A stretch of DNA of 64,000 nucleotides from Ensifer sp. IC4062 (lineage in GTDB: Bacteria; Pseudomonadota; Alphaproteobacteria; Rhizobiales; Rhizobiaceae). Below are positions 35,137 to 43,748 of this stretch, piece after piece. The DNA is taken from NCBI RefSeq assembly GCF_020193575.1, contig NZ_JADYVD010000035.1:1-64000 (forward strand), read 5' to 3'. The notes below the pieces were generated by a model. It had not been told where the DNA came from and did not search any database. It saw nothing but the letters and a program-made list of their open reading frames with translations. Every line of letters begins with the position of its first letter. The first letter of the stretch is position 1. The position numbers and the translations under genes are program-made.

Positions 35137-36654
35137 ATGGGTACTTTCGACTTCCTGCTGCAGGGCTTGCTGGTCGCGGTCCAGCCGATGAACCTTGTTT
35201 ACGCTCTGATCGGCGTCACGCTCGGCACCGCCGTCGGCGTTCTTCCCGGCATCGGCCCGGCGCTGACCGTGGCGCTGCTGCTGCCCGTCACATACAAGCT
35301 CGATCCGGGCGGCTCGCTCATCATGTTCGCCGGTATCTACTACGGCGGAATGTATGGCGGATCAACAACGTCGATCCTGCTCAACACGCCTGGTGAAAGC
35401 TCGTCCATCGTCACGGCGCTCGAGGGCAACAAGATGGCGCGCGCCGGACGCGGTGGCCCGGCATTGGCGACCGCGGCGATCGGCTCCTTCGTCGCAGGTC
35501 TCATCGCCACCCTCGCGCTCGCCTTCATTGCCCCATATATCGTCAAGCTCGCGCTTGTCTTCGGCCCCCGCGAATATTTCGCGCTGATGGTGCTGGCCTT
35601 CGTCACGGTGTCATCGGCTTTCGGGGACTCGACGCTTCGTGGCCTGACTTCGCTTTTCGTCGGTCTTACCCTCGCCTGCATCGGCATCGACCAGCTGACC
35701 GGCCAGACGCGCCTTTCCTTCGGCGTGCCAGACCTGCTCGACGGCATCGAGGTGACGACGCTTGCCGTCGCCATGTTCGCGATCGGCGAGACCCTCTACA
35801 TCGCCGCCCAGGGCGACCGCGGCCCCGACAAGGTCGAAGCAGTCAAAGGCTCGGTCTGGATGAGCGCGATGGACTGGGCACGCTCGTGGAAGCCCTGGCT
35901 TCGCGGGACTGCCATCGGCTTTCCGATTGGCGCGATGCCGGCCGGCGGCGCCGAGATCGGCACCTTTCTCTCCTATGCAGCCGAGAAGCGCCTGACCAAG
36001 CATCCGGAAGAGTTCGGCAATGGAGCGATCGAAGGCGTTGCCGGACCGGAAGCGGCAAATAACGCGTCTGCCGCCGGTACGCTGGTGCCATTGCTCACCC
36101 TCGGCCTGCCGACCACGGCGACCGCGGCGATCATGCTGGCCGGCTTCCAGCAATACGGCCTCCAGCCTGGACCGTTGCTGTTTGCCACCAACCCACAGCT
36201 CGTCTGGGGCCTGATCGCGAGCCTCGTCATCGCCAACTTCATGCTGCTGGTCTTGAACCTGCCGCTGATCGGCCTCTGGGTGAAGCTCCTGACCATCCCG
36301 AAGCCGTGGCTTTACGCGGGCATTCTCCTGTTCGCGACGCTCGGAACGATCGGCGCCAACCCGTCGGTATTCGAGCTCGGCATGCTGCTCGCCTTCGGTC
36401 TGCTTGGTTACGTCATGCGCGTCTTCGGCTACCCGATAGCCCCGGTCGTCGTCGGCCTGATCCTCGGACCGCTCGCCGAACAACAACTGCGCCGGGCGCT
36501 TTCGATCAGCCAGGGTGACATCACCGTGCTCTTCACCTCGCCGATCGCGGCGGTGCTTCTGGTCATCGCCGCCCTCGCCCTTGTCGTGCCGCTCATCCTG
36601 AGGGCGCGTGGGCGCGGCCAGGTGCTTGCGCAACTCGCCGCCAGCGAGGACTGA
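35137..36654 (+). CDS. tctA: Tripartite tricarboxylate transporter large membrane subunit (TctA)
   Basis: A 505-residue membrane protein of about 12 helices. Typical TctA signatures are [17 protein letters not shown] near residue 35, [20 protein letters not shown] near 68 and [16 protein letters not shown] near 330. The C-terminal half contains the [20 protein letters not shown] block. Length is standard. It is the last gene of the unit and is followed at 27 nt by a strong terminator. Confidence 0.93.
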   Translation: MGTFDFLLQGLLVAVQPMNLVYALIGVTLGTAVGVLPGIGPALTVALLLPVTYKLDPGGSLIMFAGIYYGGMYGGSTTSILLNTPGESSSIVTALEGNKMARAGRGGPALATAAIGSFVAGLIATLALAFIAPYIVKLALVFGPREYFALMVLAFVTVSSAFGDSTLRGLTSLFVGLTLACIGIDQLTGQTRLSFGVPDLLDGIEVTTLAVAMFAIGETLYIAAQGDRGPDKVEAVKGSVWMSAMDWARSWKPWLRGTAIGFPIGAMPAGGAEIGTFLSYAAEKRLTKHPEEFGNGAIEGVAGPEAANNASAAGTLVPLLTLGLPTTATAAIMLAGFQQYGLQPGPLLFATNPQLVWGLIASLVIANFMLLVLNLPLIGLWVKLLTIPKPWLYAGILLFATLGTIGANPSVFELGMLLAFGLLGYVMRVFGYPIAPVVVGLILGPLAEQQLRRALSISQGDITVLFTSPIAAVLLVIAALALVVPLILRARGRGQVLAQLAASED

Positions 36655-36680
36655 CCCTTTCGCCTCCCAAGGCGGTTCAC

Positions 36681-36726
36681 GGAGCGGGAAGAGGGAGGGG
36701 CAGCCCTCTTTCCGCTCCACTTTTTT
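36681..36726 (+). terminator. Strong Rho-independent terminator after tctA
   Basis: GGAGCGGGAAGAGGG pairs with CCCTCTTTCCGCTCC (15 bp, one G-T pair) across a short loop. It is followed by AC and six T residues, with another T-rich stretch after. It closes the tctCBA operon. Confidence 0.92.
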
Positions 36727-36863
36727 CTTCCCCATTTTTTAGGCCTCCCCTCATCGCGGACGTGCTTGCACTGCATGGCTGGGGTGAGGTTTTGTGCATT
36801 GCAAAAACGCCCGCTCACGCCCATCTTTTGGTTATCGAATAGAAAAGGAAAGCGAGCAAAGAG

Positions 36864-37034
36864 ATGACTGCCACCAGCAAAAACCGCATGGGTTTCATTG
36901 GCCGCGCCTTCGCCGTTCTGGGTGCCGCGAATGCTGCCGCCGCCGCCGTCGAAGGCCACCGCCGCCCGAACGCGCGCGACCTGCGTACCCTCGGTATCGA
37001 CCCGGCAACCTTTCCGGATATGCGCCGCGGCTAA
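36864..37034 (+). CDS. Small conserved-looking protein of unknown function (56 aa)
   Basis: A 56-codon frame from ATG at 36864 to TAA at 37032, preceded by AAAGGAAAG. The product starts MTATSKNRMGFIGRAFAVLG, has an Ala-rich middle (AANAAAAAVEGHRRP) and ends LRTLGIDPATFPDMRRG. The basic C-terminus with a short RxLRxLGID-type pattern recalls small DUF1127-like rhizobial proteins, but this is only a resemblance. Codon choice is normal for the replicon. It is isolated between two long intergenic stretches. Function unknown. Confidence 0.6.
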   Translation: MTATSKNRMGFIGRAFAVLGAANAAAAAVEGHRRPNARDLRTLGIDPATFPDMRRG

Positions 37035-37307
37035 TGACGCGCGGCACTCCTGAGCGACGACATGGGTCGTCGCATGTTATGATCACGGGAGGCCGGCTCG
37101 CATAAGACGAGGCTTCTGACGCAGGTCGCACTTGCGCCGGTTACTCGAAAACAACACGCCCATTGCGATGACTGCATCGGCTTCCCCGCGCTGGCGCGCC
37201 AATTTTTCGATAACAGCAAACTATTTACGCTACCCGCGAACCCGCGGTTGCATCGGCTATTTTTGCCTGCTATGGGTGCACCCCATTCCTGATTAGATGG
37301 GGTTTGA

Positions 37308-37931
37308 ATGACATTCTATACTGTAAGAAGCGGCGACACTCTGAGCGTCATTGCAGCCTGCCACAATACTACCGTCGAGGCTCTCGCAAAGGCGAACAAT
37401 ATCAACAATCACGACACCTGGACGGGCCAAAAGCTACTGGTCCCCAGTGGCTTCGAGCCAGCGCCCGCCGGTGGAACTTCCGGCAATGACACAATCACAG
37501 GAAGGCCTGGCAGCGATACGTTAAATGGGGGCGCGGGCAACGACCGGGTCTCCGGCGGTGACGGCAACGACGCGATCATCGGCGGACAAGGCGCCGACGC
37601 CCTCTATGGCGGTGCCGGTGCAGACAAATTCGTCTTCAAGTCACATACGGAGTCAACCGCCACGTCCCGTGACACGATCTATGATTTTAACTATGCCGCT
37701 GGCGATCGAATAGATCTCTCGGCAATAGACGCCAATACCGCCGCAGCGGGGAACCACGCCTTTGTCTTCATCGGCTCAAGCGCATTTAGCGGAAAGGCCG
37801 GCGAACTGAGATATGTTAAGCAAGAGAGCGACACCTATGTCTATGCCGACGTCAACGGGGACAAAAAGGCTGACTTTTTGCTGCATCTGGACGATCCGCT
37901 GACGATCACTGCAAGCTATTTCCTCCTCTAG
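37308..37931 (+). CDS. LysM-RTX fusion protein, probably type I secreted
   Basis: A 207-residue protein. Residues 3-46 form a LysM domain (YTVRSGDTLSVIAACHNTTV, ending WTGQKLLVP). Residues 57-100 hold RTX nonapeptides (GGAGNDRVSGGDGNDAIIGG and YGGAGADKFVF). The C-terminal part (DTIYDFNYAAGDRIDLSAID to the end) resembles the serralysin C-terminal secretion domain. No N-terminal signal peptide is present, so export by a type I system is expected. LysM binds peptidoglycan, chitin or lipochitooligosaccharide-like glycans, suggesting a secreted glycan-binding protein. Confidence 0.85.
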   Translation: MTFYTVRSGDTLSVIAACHNTTVEALAKANNINNHDTWTGQKLLVPSGFEPAPAGGTSGNDTITGRPGSDTLNGGAGNDRVSGGDGNDAIIGGQGADALYGGAGADKFVFKSHTESTATSRDTIYDFNYAAGDRIDLSAIDANTAAAGNHAFVFIGSSAFSGKAGELRYVKQESDTYVYADVNGDKKADFLLHLDDPLTITASYFLL

Positions 37932-37957
37932 CAGGCGCTATCCCACCCCGTGGTCCG

Positions 37958-38064
37958 CTACTGCATGTTTCCTTAAATCGTAATCGATTTAAGGATAAAA
38001 CATGCAGTAATTCAAAGTGCTACAGCGTCCTTTGCGCGTCCGATAAGGCGCGCGACGCTGTAGG
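37958..38064 (+). repeat. RIME-type intergenic mosaic element, copy 3
   Basis: The best-preserved copy. CTGCATGTTTCCTTAAATCG pairs with CGATTTAAGGATAAAACATG, and CTACAGCGTCCTTTGCGCG pairs with GCGCGCGACGCTGTAG. It lies in the 224-nt gap between the LysM-RTX gene and the HAD gene. Confidence 0.9.
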
Positions 38065-38155
38065 CCTCGGCGGCGATTTTCCGGCACCTCCGGTTTGTCG
38101 CCCTCACGCCGCTTGCGCGCCTTGACCCCGCACGCCTCCGTGTCATCCTGCGACG

Positions 38156-38929
38156 ATGATCAGCGGTGTGCTTCTGGATCTTGCCGGCGTCATCTATGAC
38201 GGGGATGTGGCTGTGCCTGGCGCAACGGAGGCGGTTCTTCGCCTGCGCGATGCCAGCCTCCCCATCCGCTTCGTCAGCAACACGACCCGCTCGACCAAAC
38301 CAGCCGTTCTTGACCGGCTGAACCGGCTGGGCCTACCCGTGGCAGCCGACGAAGTCTTCACGCCGGCTGAGGCGGCGCGCCAATGGCTTGCCGAACATGG
38401 CCGATCGCCGCATTTGCTTGTCCATCCCAATCTCGTGCCGGAATTCGATGATCTGACGAGCGGTCTGCCGAAGGCCGTCGTTGTCGGTGATGCGGCTGAG
38501 GCCTTCGATTACCGGGCGCTCAACGCGGCCTTTCGAGAATTGATTGCCGGCGCGGAATTGCTGGCACTCGCCCCAAACCGGAGTTTCAAGGATTCCGATG
38601 GAAAGCTCAGCCTCGACGCTGGGGCCTTCGTAACCGGACTGGAATTCGCCAGCCAAAAGAGCGCCATCGTGCTCGGGAAGCCGTCGCAGCCGTTCTTCCG
38701 GTCTGCGCTCGCGACCATGAGTTGTCCCGACGCCCAAGCCGTCATGGTTGGTGATGATGCCGAAACAGATGTGGCGGGCGCGCTGCAGGCAGGTTTGGCG
38801 CACGCCCTGCTGGTGCGCACCGGCAAATATCGCAAAGGCGATGAGAAACGTTTCGAACCAGTACCGACTGCGACGGTTCGCGATATTTCCGAAGCGGTCG
38901 ATTGGATCATCGACGCAAGAACGCGCTAA
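38156..38929 (+). CDS. HAD-superfamily hydrolase, LHPP/HDHD2-like subfamily IIA
   Basis: A 257-residue HAD phosphatase. Motif I is LLDLAGVIYDG, so the nucleophile Asp8 is present but the second Asp of the usual DxD is Ala, as in LHPP-like phosphatases where it is Ser. Motif II is RFVSNTTRST and motif III/IV includes LGKPSQPFF and VMVGDDAETDVAGALQAGL. The type IIA cap lies between motifs II and III. The physiological substrate is unknown. It stands alone, convergent with glnII. Confidence 0.85.
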   Translation: MISGVLLDLAGVIYDGDVAVPGATEAVLRLRDASLPIRFVSNTTRSTKPAVLDRLNRLGLPVAADEVFTPAEAARQWLAEHGRSPHLLVHPNLVPEFDDLTSGLPKAVVVGDAAEAFDYRALNAAFRELIAGAELLALAPNRSFKDSDGKLSLDAGAFVTGLEFASQKSAIVLGKPSQPFFRSALATMSCPDAQAVMVGDDAETDVAGALQAGLAHALLVRTGKYRKGDEKRFEPVPTATVRDISEAVDWIIDARTR

Positions 38930-38999
38930 GGCGGATAACGCTGACCGCGGCAACAGCCATCAGCGTCCGCGAATTCCTGGCGAGATCATACGGACCAGG

Positions 39000-39034
39000 A
39001 AAAGAGACACGGCGCCGACATTCGCGTCGGCGCC
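39000..39034 (-). terminator. Rho-independent terminator after glnII
   Basis: On the minus strand GGCGCCGAC-GCGAAT-GTCGGCGCC forms a perfect 9-bp stem followed by GTGTCTCTTTT. It lies 12-45 nt beyond the glnII stop. Confidence 0.75.
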
Positions 39035-39045
39035 GCGGGGAGTGT

Positions 39046-40086
39046 TCATGCGACTTTCGCGACGCTGCCTTCGGTCGGAACGGTCGAGATGGTCTTCAGC
39101 ACCTGCGAAGCGATCTGGTAGGGGCAGCCCTGGGAGTTCGGACGGCGATCTTCGAGGTAGCCCTTGTAGCCGTTGTTGACGAAGCTGTGCGGCACGCGGA
39201 TCGATGCACCGCGGTCAGCAACGCCATAGCTGAACTTGTTCCACGGTGCCGTCTCATGCTTGCCGGTCAGGCGCATGTGGTTGTCGGGACCATAGACGGC
39301 GATGTGCTCGTGCAGGTTCTTCTCGAAGGCAGCCATCAGCGATTCGAAATAGTCCTTGCCGCCGACTTCGCGCATGTAGGCGGTCGAGAAGTTGCAGTGC
39401 ATGCCCGAGCCGTTCCAGTCCGTATCGCCGAGAGGCTTGCAGTGCCACTCGATGTCGATGCCGTACTTTTCCGTCAGGCGCTGCAGCAGGTAGCGAGCCA
39501 GCCAGACTTCGTCGGCAGCCTTCTTGGAGCCCTTGCCGAAGATCTGGAATTCCCACTGGCCCTTGGCGACTTCGGCATTGATGCCTTCATGGTTGATGCC
39601 CGCAGCCAGGCAGATGTCGAGATGCTCTTCGACGATCTGGCGTGCGATGTCGCCGACGTTCTTGTAGCCGACGCCGGTGTAGTACGGGCCCTGCGGTGCC
39701 GGATAACCATGCTCCGGGAAGCCGAGCGGGCGGCCGTCCTTGTAGAAGAAATATTCCTGCTCGAAACCGAACCAGGCGCCCTCGTCGTCGAGGATCGTCG
39801 CGCGGCTGTTCGACGGATGCGGGGTTTTGCCGTCCGGCATCATGACTTCGCACATGACCAGTACGCCGTTGGTGCGAACCGGGTCCGGATAGACCGCGAC
39901 CGGCTTCAGCACGCAGTCGGAGCTGCGGCCTTCGGCCTGCATCGTCGAGCTACCATCGAACCCCCAGAGCGGGAGCTGCTCGAGTGTCGGGAATGCATCG
40001 AATTCCTTGATCTGCGTCTTTCCGCGCAGGTTCGGGACCGGGGTGTAGCCGTCGAGCCAGATATACTCGAGCTTATACTTTGTCAT
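39046..40086 (-). CDS. glnII: Glutamine synthetase type II (GlnII)
   Basis: A 346-residue eukaryotic-type glutamine synthetase that condenses ammonia and glutamate. Visible signatures are LPLWGFDGSSTMQAEG near residue 40, WFGFEQEYFF near 105, WEFQIF, and HETAPWNKFSYGVADRGASIR near 275. Length matches GSII rather than the roughly 470-residue GSI, and the adenylylation Tyr of GSI is absent. The start ATG at 40086 is within AGAGATACGCAATGACAAAG-type sequence. Rhizobia carry glnII in addition to glnA and express it under nitrogen limitation. A good sigma-54 promoter lies 100 nt upstream. Confidence 0.96.
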   Translation of the reverse strand: MTKYKLEYIWLDGYTPVPNLRGKTQIKEFDAFPTLEQLPLWGFDGSSTMQAEGRSSDCVLKPVAVYPDPVRTNGVLVMCEVMMPDGKTPHPSNSRATILDDEGAWFGFEQEYFFYKDGRPLGFPEHGYPAPQGPYYTGVGYKNVGDIARQIVEEHLDICLAAGINHEGINAEVAKGQWEFQIFGKGSKKAADEVWLARYLLQRLTEKYGIDIEWHCKPLGDTDWNGSGMHCNFSTAYMREVGGKDYFESLMAAFEKNLHEHIAVYGPDNHMRLTGKHETAPWNKFSYGVADRGASIRVPHSFVNNGYKGYLEDRRPNSQGCPYQIASQVLKTISTVPTEGSVAKVA

Positions 40087-40185
40087 TGCGTATCTCTCAT
40101 AACGTGGTGTTGCGAGGCTTTGAGCAAATCCTAACGGACCGACACGCTTCAAGCGCCGACCGCCAAGGGATCCGGAACTGCTCAA

Positions 40186-40200
40186 GCATTTTGCGTGCCA
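40186..40200 (-). promoter_or_regulatory. Sigma-54 (-24/-12) promoter of glnII
   Basis: On the minus strand TGGCACGCAAAATGC matches the RpoN consensus TGGCACG-N4-TTGC with the GG and GC doublets correctly spaced. Transcription would start about 85-90 nt before the glnII ATG. glnII is known to need NtrC and RpoN in rhizobia. No clear NtrC binding dyad was recognised upstream. Confidence 0.8.
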
Positions 40201-40350
40201 GTTCGGCCGTGGCACTCGCCGGCAGTTAAAGAATCGATTGGCCGCCGGGTTCCTGATTCCTGCGCGGAACCGACCGCCCGCCGCTTGTCCCGCTGGACCG
40301 CTGTAATAGAGTCAAACGGTTAGTCGATCGCCTTCAGGCTCCGCCTCGCA

Positions 40351-40515
40351 TTAGCCGCCCTCCTGCCGCATCAAACCGATGCCATCAAATGGCGCTCTCC
40401 GCGAACACAGATCACATGTGACAGGAGTAAAACCCCCGACGACAGCGGCTAAATTTTCATCGCGCGAAAGCGCGTGCCCACAAATACGGCACACAATTGA
40501 TTGAGTTTTCATCAT
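40351..40515 (-). CDS. Small zinc-ribbon-like protein (54 aa)
   Basis: A short minus-strand gene with tandem ATGs at 40515 and 40512. The product has two Cys pairs, IVCRICGH and VTCDLCSRR, 24 residues apart, spaced like a small zinc ribbon, and ends LMRQEGG. There is no strong ribosome-binding site. It lies upstream of the glnII promoter on the same strand and is divergent from the 68-residue gene at 40586. Function unknown. Regular Cys-x2-Cys spacing is the main support. Confidence 0.5.
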   Translation of the reverse strand: MMKTQSIVCRICGHALSRDENLAAVVGGFTPVTCDLCSRRAPFDGIGLMRQEGG

Positions 40516-40585
40516 TTCGCGCAAACCATGTGCAAATCGGATGCGTTGCGCTATGCTCCCCACGGAACTCAAGGGAGACCAGACG

Positions 40586-40792
40586 ATGGCCGAGAGTTTA
40601 TACCGCAGGTCGGCGACGATTTATCCATTCCCCGCGAAGCCCTTCAGGAGGGCGGAGAATCGCCGGGACGAGAAGCCGGATCTCGATGCGCCAGACATTT
40701 GCGCCGCCGCCATAGACGGTTGCTGGTATCACGAAGAGGCCGTTCGCGCCGAAGCCAATGAGCATCCAGGCATTCCCGGCAAGCTGAATTAG
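40586..40792 (+). CDS. Hypothetical protein (68 aa)
   Basis: A 68-residue frame from ATG at 40586, preceded by AAGGGAGACC with good spacing. It begins MAESLYRRSATIYPFPAKPF, has DICAAAIDGCWYHEEAVRAE in the C-terminal half, and shows no signal peptide, membrane helix or known motif. The strong ribosome-binding site and normal codon use suggest a real gene. It is divergent from the zinc-ribbon gene and convergent with the ABC permease gene. Confidence 0.6.
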   Translation: MAESLYRRSATIYPFPAKPFRRAENRRDEKPDLDAPDICAAAIDGCWYHEEAVRAEANEHPGIPGKLN

Positions 40793-40861
40793 CTCGAACG
40801 CGCCGCCTATTTTTTGATCATCTGCAATGAATTGCGGCAGCCCTGCTTGTCGACGACACTA

Positions 40862-41752
40862 CTACCCTTTGACGGCACCCGACGTCAGGCCGGCGACGAT
40901 CTTCCGCTGGAAAATCAGCACCAGCACCAGCAGCGGTAACGTGACGGTCACCGACGCGGCCATGATCTGGCCGAAGGGATATTCGTAGCGGCTGCTGCCG
41001 GTGAGCAGGCCGATGGCAACCGGCACCGTCCGGTTTTCGTCGGTCAGGATAAAGGTGAGCGCGAAGAGGAATTCGTTCCACGCGAGAATGAACGAGAGCA
41101 GCCCGGTGCTGGCGATCGCCGGTCCCATCAGGGGCAACAGCACATGGGTCAGGACCCGCAGCCGCGAACAACCGTCGATGAGCGCGGCCTCCTCCAGTTC
41201 GGTGGGCAGATCGCGAATGAAACTCGTCAGGATCCAGGTGGTGAATGGCAGTGTGAGGATAAGATAGGAAACGATGAGCGCCGACGGGCGGTTATAGAGC
41301 CCAAGCCAGCCGATTACTTCGAACATTCCCGATAGCACGACCACCTGCGGGAAGATCGAGATCATCAGGACGGCGATCAAAATGATCCGGCCCGGCGAAA
41401 AGTGCAGCCGCCCGAGCGCGTAGGCCGCGAGAATACCGATCATCAGCGAGATCAGCGTGCTCGCGAAAGCGACAAGGCCGGAATTCACGAGCGCGCCCAT
41501 GAAGACCGGGTTATGGAACAGCTGCCAATAGTTGCTGAAGTCTAGCGATGGCAGGAGACTGAACTGATAGAGCGCCTGGCCCGATTTCGTCGACGATACG
41601 ATCGCCCAGTAATACGGGAAAAGCATGTAGACGAGCACGGCCGCCACGCCGACATAGAGGCCGAAAGTCCTCACGCGTCGGATCGTGCGATAGGTTCTGT
41701 TGGAATAGCGTTTTGCAGGCGCAGCCGTCGTCGTCATTGCCATTTTCGTCAC
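40862..41752 (-). CDS. Carbohydrate ABC transporter permease (MalG type)
   Basis: A 296-residue CUT1 permease with six predicted helices. The EAA loop that contacts the ATPase is visible as ELEEAALIDGCSRLRVLTHVLLPLMGPA. The C-terminus ends RKIVAGLTSGAVKG, as in MalG-like proteins. It overlaps the upstream permease stop by four bases (41749-41752). Part of the GH4/PfkB sugar locus. Confidence 0.88.
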   Translation of the reverse strand: MTKMAMTTTAAPAKRYSNRTYRTIRRVRTFGLYVGVAAVLVYMLFPYYWAIVSSTKSGQALYQFSLLPSLDFSNYWQLFHNPVFMGALVNSGLVAFASTLISLMIGILAAYALGRLHFSPGRIILIAVLMISIFPQVVVLSGMFEVIGWLGLYNRPSALIVSYLILTLPFTTWILTSFIRDLPTELEEAALIDGCSRLRVLTHVLLPLMGPAIASTGLLSFILAWNEFLFALTFILTDENRTVPVAIGLLTGSSRYEYPFGQIMAASVTVTLPLLVLVLIFQRKIVAGLTSGAVKG

Positions 41753-42642
41753 CCCGTAGTCCGATCAAGGCGCAGCACGCCAACAATGACGATCGCGATC
41801 AGCCCGATGATCATGAACACCCAGGTCGAGGCCGCCGAGCCGAGGCCGAGGTCCTGAAAGCTGATCAGCTGGTCGCGCGCATAGATCGACATCGTCATGG
41901 TGTTTTCGTTGTTGGCCGCGAGCACATAGCTCAGGTCGAACATCCTCAGCGCATCGAGGGTGCGAAACAGCATTGCAACGCCGATCGCCGGTGTGGCGAG
42001 CGGCAGGGTTATCGACCAGAAGCGCTTCCAGTGCGGCACGCCGGAGACCTCGGCGGCCTCGTATATCTCCTCCGGAATCAACTGCAGCCCTGCGAGAATG
42101 AGCAGAACCATGAACGGCGTCGTCACCCACACATCGATGAAGATCACCGTATAGAGGATGAGCGAGGGTTCAGCGGTCCAGGCGATGCCCTTCTCGACGA
42201 GGCCCAGCGTCACGAGCAGCTTGTTGACGAGGCCGAACTGGTCGTTGAGCATCCATTCCCATATCCGGGTCGAGACGACCATCGGCATGGCCCAGGGCAC
42301 GAGAATGGCCGCCCTGACGATGCCGCGGCCGACGAAGGCCCGGTGAAGCAACAGCGCGATCGCGAGCCCCAGAAACGTCTCCAGACCGACAGATATGACG
42401 GTAAAGAACAGCGTGTTGTTGACCGCGCGCCAGAACACCGGATCTTCGGCGACGGCTATGAAATTATCGATCCCGACAAAGCCGTAATTCGCCGGCGCAT
42501 CGAGAAATGCGTCGGTGAAGGAAAAGAAGATGCTGCGCGCAAGCGGCCAGATCGCGACGCCGACGAGCGCGATTATCAGCGGCAGCAGAAACAGCCACGC
42601 CGTGCGGTTCTGCTGCCGTTGCATCCTCTCGGCCGCACTCAT
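41749..42642 (-). CDS. Carbohydrate ABC transporter permease (MalF type)
   Basis: A 297-residue CUT1 permease with six predicted helices, starting MSAAERMQRQQNRTAWLFLLP. The EAA loop is EIYEAAEVSGVPHWKRFWSITLPLATPAI. Its start overlaps the ATPase stop by four bases (42639-42642) and its stop overlaps the next permease start, so the three membrane-complex genes are translationally chained. Confidence 0.88.
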   Translation of the reverse strand: MSAAERMQRQQNRTAWLFLLPLIIALVGVAIWPLARSIFFSFTDAFLDAPANYGFVGIDNFIAVAEDPVFWRAVNNTLFFTVISVGLETFLGLAIALLLHRAFVGRGIVRAAILVPWAMPMVVSTRIWEWMLNDQFGLVNKLLVTLGLVEKGIAWTAEPSLILYTVIFIDVWVTTPFMVLLILAGLQLIPEEIYEAAEVSGVPHWKRFWSITLPLATPAIGVAMLFRTLDALRMFDLSYVLAANNENTMTMSIYARDQLISFQDLGLGSAASTWVFMIIGLIAIVIVGVLRLDRTTG

Positions 42643-43748
42643 AGCAAAGCCCCCGATGCTAGTTGCACGGCGGCGCTATGATCGATCCGTCGCCCGTCCT
42701 CGGCGAAGAGATAGAGATTTTCGGGCTGCCAGCCGAGGCCGACCACCTGGCCCTCTGCGAATGGCGGCGGGCTTCCGGTCGAGCGCACCGTCCAGACCAG
42801 CGTTTCGCTGAGCCGCACATAGCAGACATATTCGTAGCCGAGGTCCTCCATGCGCTCGAACGTTCCGCGGATCGCGCCCTTGGTCTCGGCGCTGACCAGC
42901 TTGAGGGCCTCTGGCCTGAGGCCGATCTCGACGGGGCTGTCGGCGTCAGCGAGTTCGACGGCATGATAAAAGCCCCCGACGCCGCGAAGCACACCGCCCG
43001 ACGAGGCTGAGCGGTCGAGCGGCGCGAAGTTCATCCGCGGACTGCCGAGAAAACCGGCGACGAACCTGTTGGCCGGCCGGTCATAAAGCTCCCTCGGCCG
43101 GCCGACCTGCTCTATGCGCCCGTGATTGAGGATGACGATCCGATCGGCGAGCGTCATCGCCTCGGTCTGGTCATGCGTCACATAGATCATCGTCGTCTTC
43201 ACGTCGGCATGCAGCCTGGCGATCTCGAAGCGCATTTCCATGCGCAGATCGGCGTCGAGGTTGGACAGCGGTTCGTCGAAAAGGAAAACCTCGGGCTGAC
43301 CGACAAGCGCGCGACCGATCGCCACGCGCTGCCGCTGCCCGCCTGAAAGCTGGCGCGGACGCCGGTCGAGCAGATGGCTGATTTTCAGCATCTCCGCGAC
43401 CTTGGTCACGCGGCGGCGGATTTCGTCCTTGCCGAGGCGCGCGGTTTCGAGCGCGAAGCTGATGTTGCGCGACACGTTCATATGCGGATAGAGCGCGTAG
43501 GACTGGAAGACGAAGGCAAGTCCGCGCTTCGATGCCGGCACGTCTGTCACCTGCTCTCCACCGATGAAGACGTCACCTTCGGAAACCGGGACAAGCCCTG
43601 CGATCAGCCGTAACAGCGTCGACTTCCCGCAGCCCGACGGGCCGACGAAGACCATGAACTCGCCGTCCTCGATTTCCAGATCGATCGACCGGATGACATC
43701 ATAGGCGCCAAAGGTCTTGCTGACGTTTTTCAAGGTGACTGAAGCCAT
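42639..43748 (-). CDS. Carbohydrate ABC transporter ATP-binding protein (UgpC/MalK type)
   Basis: A 369-residue ATPase. Walker A is VGPSGCGKSTLLR, the signature is LSGGQRQRVAIGRAL, Walker B is EVFLFDEPLSNLD, and the switch is YVTHDQTEAM. A C-terminal TOBE/OB regulatory domain follows (VEIGLRPEALKLV, GLGWQPENLYLF). The ATG at 43748 lacks an ideal ribosome site. The gene follows a 305-nt gap that contains a terminator after the binding-protein gene, so its transcription may be partly independent. Confidence 0.9.
   Translation of the reverse strand: MASVTLKNVSKTFGAYDVIRSIDLEIEDGEFMVFVGPSGCGKSTLLRLIAGLVPVSEGDVFIGGEQVTDVPASKRGLAFVFQSYALYPHMNVSRNISFALETARLGKDEIRRRVTKVAEMLKISHLLDRRPRQLSGGQRQRVAIGRALVGQPEVFLFDEPLSNLDADLRMEMRFEIARLHADVKTTMIYVTHDQTEAMTLADRIVILNHGRIEQVGRPRELYDRPANRFVAGFLGSPRMNFAPLDRSASSGGVLRGVGGFYHAVELADADSPVEIGLRPEALKLVSAETKGAIRGTFERMEDLGYEYVCYVRLSETLVWTVRSTGSPPPFAEGQVVGLGWQPENLYLFAEDGRRIDHSAAVQLASGALL

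Noticed and set aside
35611-36735. 374-codon minus-strand frame opposite tctA
   Set aside because: Antisense to tctA and extends through its terminator; no family resemblance.
38902-40134. 410-codon plus-strand frame opposite glnII
   Set aside because: Antisense to glnII, which has full-length family signatures; the frame is open only because of GC-rich third positions.
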